Positions 42,518 to 50,637 of a stretch of 55,977 nucleotides of DNA are shown here, piece after piece (the first letter of the stretch is position 1; each line of letters opens with the position of its first letter). The stretch spans positions 1-55,977 of the forward strand of contig NZ_JAUSSR010000023.1 in assembly GCF_030812475.1 (NCBI RefSeq). Direction: 5' to 3'. Under the pieces are notes generated by a model. The model ran no database searches. It was not told the DNA's origin and saw only the letters and a program-made list of their open reading frames with translations. Origin of the DNA: Pseudomonas lini. Its GTDB lineage: Bacteria > Pseudomonadota > Gammaproteobacteria > Pseudomonadales > Pseudomonadaceae. The position numbers and the translations under genes are program-made.

Positions 42518-44007
42518 GACGCCTGGCGCTGGCCCCGTTGTTATGGCTCGGTGCGGTCCATGCCGGCGCTACGATTGCGCCAGTTGAACAGGCCGCGAAC
42601 GACTACCGGGAACATTGCCGGAGTTGCCATGGGGCCAACCGGTTCGGCGCAGCAGGCCCGGCGTTGCTCCCGGAAAGCCTGAGCCGGATCAAGCCCGACG
42701 AAATCCGCAGGGTGATCCGCGACGGTCGCCCGGCGAGCCAGATGACCGGGTATGCCAAGGTGTTCACGCCCGCGCAGATCGACGGGTTGGCGGACTACCT
42801 GCAGCAACCGCCCGCCACTCCACCGACCTGGAGTAACGATGACATCCGCGGCAGTCATTCGATGCTGGCCGATGCCGGCAAGTTGCCGGGCACGGCCCAG
42901 CATGGTGCCGATCCCCTGAACCTGTTTGTGGTGGTAGAGGCTGGGGATCACCACATCAGCATCCTCGACGGCGATCGTTTCGAGGTGCTGGCGCGCTTTG
43001 CTTCGCACTTTGCGGTGCATGGCGGGCCGAAATTCTCGCCGGACGGACGTTTCGTCTACGTGGCCTCGCGCGATGGCTGGGTCAGCCTGTACGACCTGCA
43101 CAACCTGAAGCTGATCGCCGAAGTCCGCGCCGGGCTCAATACCCGCAACCTCGCGGTGAGCAAGGATGGCCGCTGGGTGCTGGTCGGCAATTATCTGCCC
43201 GGCAACCTGGTGGTGCTCGATGCCCGTGATCTGTCATTGGTCAAAACCATTCCGGCGACCGGCCTGGACGGAACCGCGTCGCGGGTCAGTGCGGTCTACT
43301 CAGCCCCGCCCCGCGACAGCTTCATCGTGGCGCTCAAGGACGTGAAGGAAGTCTGGGAACTGTCCTGGGCCGGCACCCCGGACTTCGTGCCGCGACGGAT
43401 CCAGGCCGGGGATGTGCTGGACGACTTTTCCTTTTCGCCGGACTACAAGCAGCTGCTGGCCACTTCGCGCAAGGCCAGGGGCGGTCAGGTGATCGACCTC
43501 GACAGCGGCAAGGTGGTCACCGACATACCGCTGCCGGGGATGCCACACCTGGGGTCGGGGACCTACTGGAAACGCAACGGCGAATGGGTGTTCGCCACGC
43601 CGAACATCAGCAAGGGCCTGATCTCGGTCATCGATTTCAAGACCTGGCGCCTGATCAAGGAAATTCCGACCCTGGGGCCGGGGTTCTTCATGCGCAGCCA
43701 TGTCAATTCACGGTACGCCTGGAGCGATGTGTTCTTCGGTCCCGATAACGATGCGATCCACCTGATCGACAAACAGACCCTGGAAGTCGCCCACACCCTG
43801 CGCCCGATGCCCGGCAAGACCGCCGCCCACGTCGAGTTCACCCGCGATGGCCGCTACCTGCTGTTGAGCATCTGGGCCACCGACGGCGCGCTGATCGTGT
43901 ACGACAGCAACACCCTCGCCGAGATCAAACGCATCCCGATGAACAAGCCGTCGGGCAAGTACAACGTGGGTAACAAGATTGAGTTTGCGGAAGGGACTTC
44001 GCATTGA
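42514..44007 (+). CDS. nirN: Dihydro-heme d1 dehydrogenase NirN
   Basis: NirN is a periplasmic c-type cytochrome with a NirS-like propeller that oxidises dihydro-heme d1 to heme d1 and helps pass it to NirS. The 497-residue protein has a short signal, heme motif C35-RS-C38-H39 and the propeller repeats (GPKFSPDGRFVYVASRDGWV). A REP half-element begins right after its TGA stop. Confidence 0.95.
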   Translation: MRRLALAPLLWLGAVHAGATIAPVEQAANDYREHCRSCHGANRFGAAGPALLPESLSRIKPDEIRRVIRDGRPASQMTGYAKVFTPAQIDGLADYLQQPPATPPTWSNDDIRGSHSMLADAGKLPGTAQHGADPLNLFVVVEAGDHHISILDGDRFEVLARFASHFAVHGGPKFSPDGRFVYVASRDGWVSLYDLHNLKLIAEVRAGLNTRNLAVSKDGRWVLVGNYLPGNLVVLDARDLSLVKTIPATGLDGTASRVSAVYSAPPRDSFIVALKDVKEVWELSWAGTPDFVPRRIQAGDVLDDFSFSPDYKQLLATSRKARGGQVIDLDSGKVVTDIPLPGMPHLGSGTYWKRNGEWVFATPNISKGLISVIDFKTWRLIKEIPTLGPGFFMRSHVNSRYAWSDVFFGPDNDAIHLIDKQTLEVAHTLRPMPGKTAAHVEFTRDGRYLLLSIWATDGALIVYDSNTLAEIKRIPMNKPSGKYNVGNKIEFAEGTSH

Positions 44008-44155
44008 GCCAGCTCCTACAGGGTTTGGAGTCGAGCATACTGTTCGTGTACACCCGATTACCTGTAGGAGCTGGCTTGCCGGCGAAGGGGCCCTTCCAGT
44101 CGACATCATTGTTGGCTGAAAGGACGCCTTCGCTGGCAAGCCAGCTCCTACAGGG
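44008..44155. repeat. REP half-element and REPIN between nirN and the SDR gene
   Basis: GCCAGCTCCTACAGGG starts 1 bp after the nirN stop (44008-44023). A full inverted pair follows at 44060-44155 (ACCTGTAGGAGCTGGCTTGC ... GCCAGCTCCTACAGG). It separates convergent genes. 44156-44226 shows nothing else. Confidence 0.9.
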
Positions 44156-44226
44156 GATCGGGGCGTATATAAATCCGGAGCTTGGCAAGGATCCGGTGTG
44201 GGCGCAGGCTGCGATCCTGGTGATCC

Positions 44227-44970
44227 TCAGCTCAAGGTGTAGCCATTGTCGACCTTCCAGTCCTGGCCATAGACACCCCGGGCGCCTTGCGACAGCTGGA
44301 AAATAATCACATTGGCCACCGCCGACGCATCGAGAAAATGCCCGGGCAGCAGGCGTTTGGCGAGGGTGTCGGCGACGTCGTCGAGCTCCCTTTCACTCAA
44401 GCCCAGGTGGTCCCACATCGAAGTCGCCGTCGGTCCCGGGGAGACCAGGTTGATGCGCACGTCATACCGCGCGAACTCCACCGCCAGGGTGCGCGCCTGC
44501 GCCGCCAGTGCGGCCTTACCGGCAATGTAGGCCGCCAGGCCGGGAAAGCTCGAGCCGGTGAGGAAACTGCCGACAAACACCACCGAAGCCGGGCTCGTCA
44601 GTTCACCGCGTAACGCCGCCAGGGTGTTCAACGCCCCGGCACCGTTGACCGCCCACTGACGCTGGAAGGCCGGCATGTCCAGGCTGTCGGCCATTTGCGC
44701 AATACCCGCGCAGGGCACCAGCCAGGCCACCGGACCCAGTACCGCGGCGCGGCGGGCCAACTGCTGCAGGTCGTCCTGGCAGGTGACGTCCCCGGCGCAC
44801 CATTGCAGTCGCTCACCGTATACCTCTTTCAAGGCTGGCAATTCACCGGCGGTACGCGACATCGCCAGCACCTTGGCGCCACGGGACAACAGCGTGGCGC
44901 ATAACGCCAGGCCAATCCCGGAACTGGCGCCGGTGATCACCGCCAGACGATCCTGAAACTCGGTTTGCAT
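44227..44970 (-). CDS. Short-chain dehydrogenase/reductase in the denitrification cluster
   Basis: Classical SDR of 247 residues: NAD(P)-binding GASSGIG near residue 15, SRTAGEL after strand 2 (suggesting NADP), and the catalytic Y-x-x-x-K (AYIAGKAALA) with an upstream Ser in VFVGSFLTGSSF. The typical NAG motif is altered (VPCAGIAQMADS). The substrate is unknown. ATG 44970 has AGGAG 6 nt upstream. A near-perfect Dnr box lies 82 bp upstream, so it is probably expressed with nir/nos. Confidence 0.88.
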   Translation of the reverse strand: MQTEFQDRLAVITGASSGIGLALCATLLSRGAKVLAMSRTAGELPALKEVYGERLQWCAGDVTCQDDLQQLARRAAVLGPVAWLVPCAGIAQMADSLDMPAFQRQWAVNGAGALNTLAALRGELTSPASVVFVGSFLTGSSFPGLAAYIAGKAALAAQARTLAVEFARYDVRINLVSPGPTATSMWDHLGLSERELDDVADTLAKRLLPGHFLDASAVANVIIFQLSQGARGVYGQDWKVDNGYTLS

Positions 44971-45051
44971 CATGTTCTCCTGGGCATCGCTGATGCCAAG
45001 CACTGGGGACGTAGCCAGCTTCTATATTTGAACAAGCGCAGCAATTTCGAC

Positions 45052-45065
45052 TTGACGGCGATCAG
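45052..45065 (-). promoter_or_regulatory. Dnr-type box for the SDR gene
   Basis: TTGACGGCGATCAG differs from TTGAC-N4-ATCAA only in the last base. It lies 82 bp before the SDR ATG, in the gap after nosL. Confidence 0.65.
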
Positions 45066-45100
45066 ATTTTTGCGAGGGAAACCAGGCGATGCAGCGGGGG

Positions 45101-45628
45101 TCAATGGCTCGAGTGCGCCTGTGCGGACTGTTGCTGCAGCAGCGCCTGATCGATCTCGCTGAAGCGCAGCACACGCCCGCCCTGTTCCGCCACCAACTTG
45201 TCGGCAGCCTGGCGGCTGGAGAAAGACGCCAGCACCACGCCCATCGCGCCTTTGAGCGAGGTGCCAGCCACGTAAAAAGCGTCTCTGGCATCAATCAGAT
45301 GGGCGTCATCCGGCGCGTTCCACGGACTGCGGCCCATGTCATGGACATACAACCGGGCAGCGCGATGCTGGTTTTCCGGTTGCAACCACCAGCCGATCAT
45401 TTCCGCTGTGGAGCAGAATTTCCTGACCCCACCGGGTTCGACCACTTCACCCTTGGGCCCGGGGAAGCCATTGATGATCATCCCGCAGACATGGCATTCA
45501 TCACTGGGATGAAAGGCTACAGCGGCATCATTCAAGGACGCTTGCGCGGGCATGTCACAGGCCGCCAGCAGCAGACAGACCATCAGGCCCGCCATGGCAC
45601 GTACCGTCGTCAGATAAAACGCTCTCAT
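45101..45628 (-). CDS. nosL: NosL copper chaperone lipoprotein
   Basis: NosL is an outer-membrane-type lipoprotein that delivers Cu(I) to apo-NosZ with NosDFY. The 175-residue product has a lipobox LLAAC (C24), the Cu-binding CHVCGM segment and the Met-rich MIINGFPGPKG. ATG 45628 is used. It is the last gene of nosRZDFYL; no nosX/apbE follows. Confidence 0.93.
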   Translation of the reverse strand: MRAFYLTTVRAMAGLMVCLLLAACDMPAQASLNDAAVAFHPSDECHVCGMIINGFPGPKGEVVEPGGVRKFCSTAEMIGWWLQPENQHRAARLYVHDMGRSPWNAPDDAHLIDARDAFYVAGTSLKGAMGVVLASFSSRQAADKLVAEQGGRVLRFSEIDQALLQQQSAQAHSSH

Positions 45629-45659
45629 CGTCAACTACTCCAGAATTTCAAAGTGAAAA

Positions 45660-46490
45660 TCAACTCGCCCGCCGGCGGAACAGCAGCCAGGCCGCGGCCA
45701 GCGGCGCAGCTACCCACAGCAACAGACACAGCCAGAGCATCGCGCCCGGCATCGGCAAATCGCTGCCAAGGGTCAGCACCCCGGCGGTATTGGCGCCGGG
45801 GTCGAAACCGGAGAGGTTGATCAGGCGATAGATGTCAGCGGGATTGAGCAGCAGCAACCAGGGCAGGATCTTCGGATTGAACTGCCCTTCGCTGAGCACC
45901 AGCAGCGCCAGCAATGCCAGGTCGAACACCAGCACGAAGAAAAACCACACCCCCAGCGCGAGCCCGGCAGCAGTGGATTTCTCTGCAGACACACTGCTCA
46001 GCCCATAGGCCAGACCGAGAAAACCCCAGCCCAGCAAGGTCGACGACAGCATGAAACGGCCAAATGCCCAGAGCAGCAGGCTCAGTTCGACCTCTTCCAC
46101 CAGTAGCGCAATCGCCAGCATCGCGCAGCCGAAGCCGATCAGCGTCGCCAGCGCCAGGATCAACCCGTGTCCGACGAACTTGCCGAGCAGGATATGCCCG
46201 CGCCCCAGCGGATACGTCAGTAACAGCAGCAAGGTGCCGCTCTCGTCCTCGCCGACGATGGCGTCATAGGCCAGCAGCAAGGCAATCAGCGGCATCAGAA
46301 AGGTTGCCAGGCTGGCCAGGCTGGCGATGGTGGCGGGCACCGAGGTAAAGCCCACTTGCCCGGACGCCGCGGCGCCCAACCAGGCAATGCCGGTCGCCAG
46401 CACCGCGAACAACAGGCTGATCGCCAACAGCCAGCGGTTGCGCAGACCGTCGTTGAACTCCTTGCGAGCCATGTTCCAGATCGGGTTCAT
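45660..46490 (-). CDS. nosY: NosY ABC transporter membrane subunit
   Basis: The 276-residue permease has six predicted helices; with NosF it forms the ABC unit that works with NosD in CuZ assembly. Typical motifs are ARKEFNDGLRNRWLL at the N-terminus and YDAIVGEDESGTLLLLLTYPLGR. It overlaps nosF by 4 bp. Confidence 0.95.
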   Translation of the reverse strand: MNPIWNMARKEFNDGLRNRWLLAISLLFAVLATGIAWLGAAASGQVGFTSVPATIASLASLATFLMPLIALLLAYDAIVGEDESGTLLLLLTYPLGRGHILLGKFVGHGLILALATLIGFGCAMLAIALLVEEVELSLLLWAFGRFMLSSTLLGWGFLGLAYGLSSVSAEKSTAAGLALGVWFFFVLVFDLALLALLVLSEGQFNPKILPWLLLLNPADIYRLINLSGFDPGANTAGVLTLGSDLPMPGAMLWLCLLLWVAAPLAAAWLLFRRRAS

Positions 46491-47410
46491 ACCGCCTCCC
46501 CAATTGCTGATGCAGCGGCCCGGCCCATGTAGAAGCGGTAGATATCTTCCAGCGACGGCGGGTCGATCTCCACGTCAGCCGGTTCATCGTCATTGAGCAA
46601 TTGGCGCAACAGGCCGAGCTTGCTGCCATTGAGCGCGGCCACTTCGAGACCTTCCGTGCCCCAGCGCTGGGTGACATGCCCGGCATTGTTCCAACGTTGC
46701 TGCAAAGGTCCGGCGTGCTTGAGCCCGCGGGCGCGAATCAGCGTCGGCAGCCCGGCTTCCTCCCGCAGGCTGTGCAGACTGCCCAGGGCCAGCAGACGAC
46801 CCTGGGTCAGGATCGCCGCGCGGTTGATATGCGCCTCGACCCCGGGCAACACGTGGGAACACAGAATGACGCTGGTGCCCTGGCTGCGCAGGCGATCGAG
46901 CAATCGGTACAGGTCCCGGGTGGCGATCGGATCGAGGCCGACGGTGGGCTCGTCGAGCAATAACAAGCGCGGCTCGCCGAGCAAGGCTTGCGCCAGCCCC
47001 AGGCGTTGACGCATACCCTTGGAGTAAGTCTTGACCCGCCGATGCGCCACGCCCGCCAGACCGACTTCCTCGAGCAGCCCGTCCACCTGGGTGAACGCTG
47101 CGCCTTTGAGTCGGGCGAAATGCCGCAAGGTCTCCAGGCCGCTGAGCTGCGGATAAAAGGTCACGTTCTCCGGCAAATAGCCCAGCAGGCGTCGAACATG
47201 GGGATCACTGGGCAACCGGCCGAACACCCTCACCTGCCCATCGCTGGCCTGGAGCAATCCCAGCACCAGCTTCATGCAGGTGGTCTTGCCCGCGCCGTTG
47301 TGGCCGAACAAGCCCAGCACTTCCCCTTCGGCCAGGCTCAGGCTCAACTGATGCAGCACGGTGCTGTGCCCATAGCGCTGGCTGACTCCTTCGATGTCGA
47401 TGACGTTCAT
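46487..47410 (-). CDS. nosF: NosF ABC transporter ATPase
   Basis: The 307-residue ATPase has Walker A GHNGAGKT (36-43), signature YSKGMRQRLGLAQAL, and Walker B LLLLDEPTVGLDP. It powers NosDFY. ATG 47410 (MNVIDIEGVSQRYG) overlaps the nosD stop as ATGA. Confidence 0.96.
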   Translation of the reverse strand: MNVIDIEGVSQRYGHSTVLHQLSLSLAEGEVLGLFGHNGAGKTTCMKLVLGLLQASDGQVRVFGRLPSDPHVRRLLGYLPENVTFYPQLSGLETLRHFARLKGAAFTQVDGLLEEVGLAGVAHRRVKTYSKGMRQRLGLAQALLGEPRLLLLDEPTVGLDPIATRDLYRLLDRLRSQGTSVILCSHVLPGVEAHINRAAILTQGRLLALGSLHSLREEAGLPTLIRARGLKHAGPLQQRWNNAGHVTQRWGTEGLEVAALNGSKLGLLRQLLNDDEPADVEIDPPSLEDIYRFYMGRAAASAIGEAV

Positions 47411-48699
47411 GCGGCAGGCTCCTGGGTCAGGGTTTGAATCGGTGACTTCATCAACGGATGGCTGTCCTGCACACCCGGCGACTTCATCACCGGAAAGGCC
47501 CGTTGCACCCAGCGCAGCAACTCGATACCCGGGCTGTTCATCAGCAACCGCACTTGCGGGTACAGCCACAGCAGGCGGTCGACGTTGTCATTGGGTTCGT
47601 AGGCGATATCGCCCAGGCCGTCGTTGTTGCGGTCCCAGCCCAGGTAATCGCTCCAGAAATTGCCTCGACCCTGCGCCGACCATTCCTGCAGGCGGGTGGC
47701 CACGTACTTGACCTGGCGCTGGTTGCCGACAAAGGCGTTGTCGGCGATGCGGTTGTCTTCGGAACCGGCGGTGAGGTGAATGCCCACGGCGCTGTGTTCG
47801 AAGCGATTGTGTTCGATGCTGTTGAACAGCGAGTTGTAGATGAACAACGCCTTGCCCTCGGCGCCGCTGATCATGCTGTCGCCGGTCGACCCGTCGCGCA
47901 CGTCGGTGACGATGTTGTCGCGCAGGGTTGAATAGGTGATGTAGTTCATCAGGATGCCGTAGTTCTGATCCTGCTCGGAGCGATTGCCGATCACCGTCAG
48001 CTTGCGGCTTTGCATCAGCGCGTAGCCGGTGCGGGTGCGCCGGGTGGTGTTGCCGATCAGTCGGTTATCGTTGGCGAACATGTAGTGCACGCCATAGCGC
48101 AGGTCTTCCAGGGTATTGCCCTGCAGCAGATTGCCGTTGGAGGTATCGATATAGATGCCATCGCGGGTGTCGCGGACCTGGTTGCCGATGACGCTGGCCC
48201 CGTGCACCGCATACAGATGGATGCCGTTGCCGCGATCCTGGGAGCGCATCGCCGGATCACCCTGGATGCGGTTGTCGACCAGGCTCACATCCGCCGTGCC
48301 ATCGACCCAGATACCGAAGCCCCGGCCTTGCAGGCGATTGCCCTTGATCACGGCGCCACGGGCCTTGGGCTGGATGAACAGCCCCGCGTTCATGGCCGTG
48401 AGGTCGTGCCCCCAGTCGAGAAAAGTACAGCCCTCGATCGAGACATCCGGGGCGCTGATGATCAAGCCGTTGCCCTGCCCCTCGCCCTGGAACACCGCGC
48501 CCGGCTCACAGACAATCTGCATCGATTGATCGACGCTGAACGAACCGCGGTACTCCCCCGCCGGCAGGTGCCAGCGTTGCTCGGCGTCGACCTTCAACGG
48601 CAATCTGGTGATGGGTTGCACCGCCGCCAGCGCGCTGGTGCCCAGCGACAGCAGCGCCAGGGCAATGACCTTCATCGGGATTTGCTTGAAACCGGTCAT
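47407..48699 (-). CDS. nosD: NosD periplasmic copper-processing protein
   Basis: NosD is a right-handed beta-helix protein with a signal peptide (MKVIALALLSLGTSALA) that hands Cu and/or S to NosZ. The 430-residue product has repeated N-x-x-x-N beta-helix rungs (GNRLQGRGFGIWVDG; GNQVRDTRDGIYIDTS; GNTLEDLRYGVHYMF). ATG 48699 follows AGGAGC. Confidence 0.94.
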   Translation of the reverse strand: MTGFKQIPMKVIALALLSLGTSALAAVQPITRLPLKVDAEQRWHLPAGEYRGSFSVDQSMQIVCEPGAVFQGEGQGNGLIISAPDVSIEGCTFLDWGHDLTAMNAGLFIQPKARGAVIKGNRLQGRGFGIWVDGTADVSLVDNRIQGDPAMRSQDRGNGIHLYAVHGASVIGNQVRDTRDGIYIDTSNGNLLQGNTLEDLRYGVHYMFANDNRLIGNTTRRTRTGYALMQSRKLTVIGNRSEQDQNYGILMNYITYSTLRDNIVTDVRDGSTGDSMISGAEGKALFIYNSLFNSIEHNRFEHSAVGIHLTAGSEDNRIADNAFVGNQRQVKYVATRLQEWSAQGRGNFWSDYLGWDRNNDGLGDIAYEPNDNVDRLLWLYPQVRLLMNSPGIELLRWVQRAFPVMKSPGVQDSHPLMKSPIQTLTQEPAA

Positions 48700-48726
48700 T
48701 GGCCCGCTCCTATCGTTGGGCAACTG

Positions 48727-50637
48727 TCAGGCCTTCTCGACCAGCATGCGACCGACCATTTCCATGTGCAGCGCGTGGCAGAACCAGCTGCAGTAGTACC
48801 AATGCAGGCCGGCCTTGTCGGCGGTGAAAGTGATGGACGACGTCTGCTGCGGGCTAATCTCCATGCTTACGCCGTGGTTGGTCATGACGAAACCGTGGGT
48901 CACGTCTTCGATCTGGTCGATGTTGGTGATGGTCACCGTGACCTCGTCACCCTGCTTGACGGTGAACTCCGGCAGACCGTAGGCCGGGGCCATCGAGGTC
49001 ATGTAGACCCGGACTTTCTTGCCGTCGCGGATGACCTTGTTGTCGGTCTCCAGCTTGATCCCGTCCTTGGCGGCGATGGCCACGGTTTCGGCGAAAAACG
49101 GATCGTTGCGGTCCCAGATCTTCTTGGTCTTGATCTGGTCGCGCCGGGCCATGATGCAATCGTGAGGTTCGGCGAACGCCGGGCCGTCGTGCACCAGTTT
49201 CATCTCGTCGCCGGAGATATCGATCAACTGATCGTTTTCCGGGTGCAGCGGGCCGGTCGGCAGGAAGCGGTCCTTGGAGAATTTGCTCAGGACCATCAGC
49301 CATTTGCCGTCGGCCTCGCTGGTCTCGGTCAGCGAGGCATGGTTGTGACCCGGCTGGTACTGCACATCGAGCTTCTGCTTGATGTAGTTGACCTTCTCGC
49401 CGGTGTAGGCGCGAACGGCTTCTTCCACGTTCCACTTCACCACCTGGCTGTCGATGAACAGGGTGGTGTAGGCGTTGCCGCGGCCATCGTAGGTAGTGTG
49501 CAGCGGGCCCAGACCCAGTTCAGGTTCGCCGACCACCACCTCGCGCGGGTCCTTGAACTTGTCGTTGAACAGATCGTCGAGCTTGGCGGTGGCGATGATG
49601 GTGCAGGTCGGCGAAAGCTTGCCGGCGGCAATGAAGTACTTGCCATCGGGCGTCATATTGATGCCATGCGGGTTCTTCGGCACCGGGATATAGCGGGTAA
49701 ATTCGCTGTCCTTGCCTTCGGTTTTGCGACCATCGACCACCGGCACTTTCGCATCGCCCAGGGTGATGAACTTGCCGGCCTTGATCGCCGCTTCGATGCG
49801 CTGGATGTTGAACACCACCACCCAGTCGCGCTCGTTGCGCATCATGCCGCCCAGGTCGTAGGCCTTCTCCGAGTTGTAGCAGGTCGACGCCGCGTACTTG
49901 CCGGTATAGTCGGCATCGGTGTTATCCAGGTTGCCGTCGACGATGACCTGGAACGCCATCTCCATTTTCTCTGCATCGATGGCGTTGAACATCGTGTAGC
50001 TGTTCTTGTCCTGCAGGTCGAAAGTACTGCCGTCATTGGGATGCGGAATCACGAACTCGGCATTGGCGAACACGTACTGTGTATGGGGCATTTTCTGCAG
50101 GCGCAGACCGTGCACGGCCTGCACATTCGGCACGGTGAGCATCTTGTCGCACTTCATGATATCCAGGCGGATGCGCGCGACCCGGCTGTTGGCCTTGTCA
50201 TTGATGAACAGGTACTTGCCATCGTACTTGCCGTCGGTCATCGACAAGTGCGGGTGGTGGCAGTCGCCATTCTGGAAGTGGGCGCTGTCGCCCATGATCC
50301 GCTTGCTTTCGTTGGTCAGACCCCAGCCCGTGGCGGAATCGACGTTGAACACCGGGATGCGCAACAGCTCGCGCATCGACGGAATGCCCATGATCCGCAC
50401 TTCACCCTGATGACCGCCACTCCAGAAACCGTAGTAATCGTCCAGATCCCCCGGCCCTACGTGGATCTTTGATTTCGACTCCTTGGCCGCCGCGGCAAAG
50501 GATTCACGGGTGAATACCGCGCCGCCAATGGCCGAGGCACCGGCCAGCACCGCACCGGTCACCGCGCTGGTGCCGAGGAAACCACGCCGGCTCAGGCCGG
50601 TCGGTTGCGCGGGTTCTTTGGTTTCTGTGTCGTTCAT
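48727..50637 (-). CDS. nosZ: Nitrous oxide reductase NosZ (clade I, Tat-exported)
   Basis: NosZ reduces N2O to N2 in the periplasm. The 636-residue precursor has a Tat signal (SRRGFLGTSAVTGA), which marks clade I. CuZ ligands appear in DCHHPHLSMTDG and later His residues (EPHDC, LGPLHT). The C-terminal cupredoxin carries the CuA motif CSWFCHALHMEMVGRM. It overlaps nosR by 4 bp (ATGA). Confidence 0.98.
   Translation of the reverse strand: MNDTETKEPAQPTGLSRRGFLGTSAVTGAVLAGASAIGGAVFTRESFAAAAKESKSKIHVGPGDLDDYYGFWSGGHQGEVRIMGIPSMRELLRIPVFNVDSATGWGLTNESKRIMGDSAHFQNGDCHHPHLSMTDGKYDGKYLFINDKANSRVARIRLDIMKCDKMLTVPNVQAVHGLRLQKMPHTQYVFANAEFVIPHPNDGSTFDLQDKNSYTMFNAIDAEKMEMAFQVIVDGNLDNTDADYTGKYAASTCYNSEKAYDLGGMMRNERDWVVVFNIQRIEAAIKAGKFITLGDAKVPVVDGRKTEGKDSEFTRYIPVPKNPHGINMTPDGKYFIAAGKLSPTCTIIATAKLDDLFNDKFKDPREVVVGEPELGLGPLHTTYDGRGNAYTTLFIDSQVVKWNVEEAVRAYTGEKVNYIKQKLDVQYQPGHNHASLTETSEADGKWLMVLSKFSKDRFLPTGPLHPENDQLIDISGDEMKLVHDGPAFAEPHDCIMARRDQIKTKKIWDRNDPFFAETVAIAAKDGIKLETDNKVIRDGKKVRVYMTSMAPAYGLPEFTVKQGDEVTVTITNIDQIEDVTHGFVMTNHGVSMEISPQQTSSITFTADKAGLHWYYCSWFCHALHMEMVGRMLVEKA

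Noticed and set aside
44227..45003. Longer SDR frame starting at 45003
   Set aside because: The SD AGGAG lies just before the ATGs at 44973/44970; the added residues do not fit the SDR N-terminus.
48010..50472. 820-codon open frame antisense to nosZ/nosD
   Set aside because: Its composition is that of a reverse-frame shadow (His/Val/Gly-rich, no domain), and it spans the real nosZ and part of nosD.
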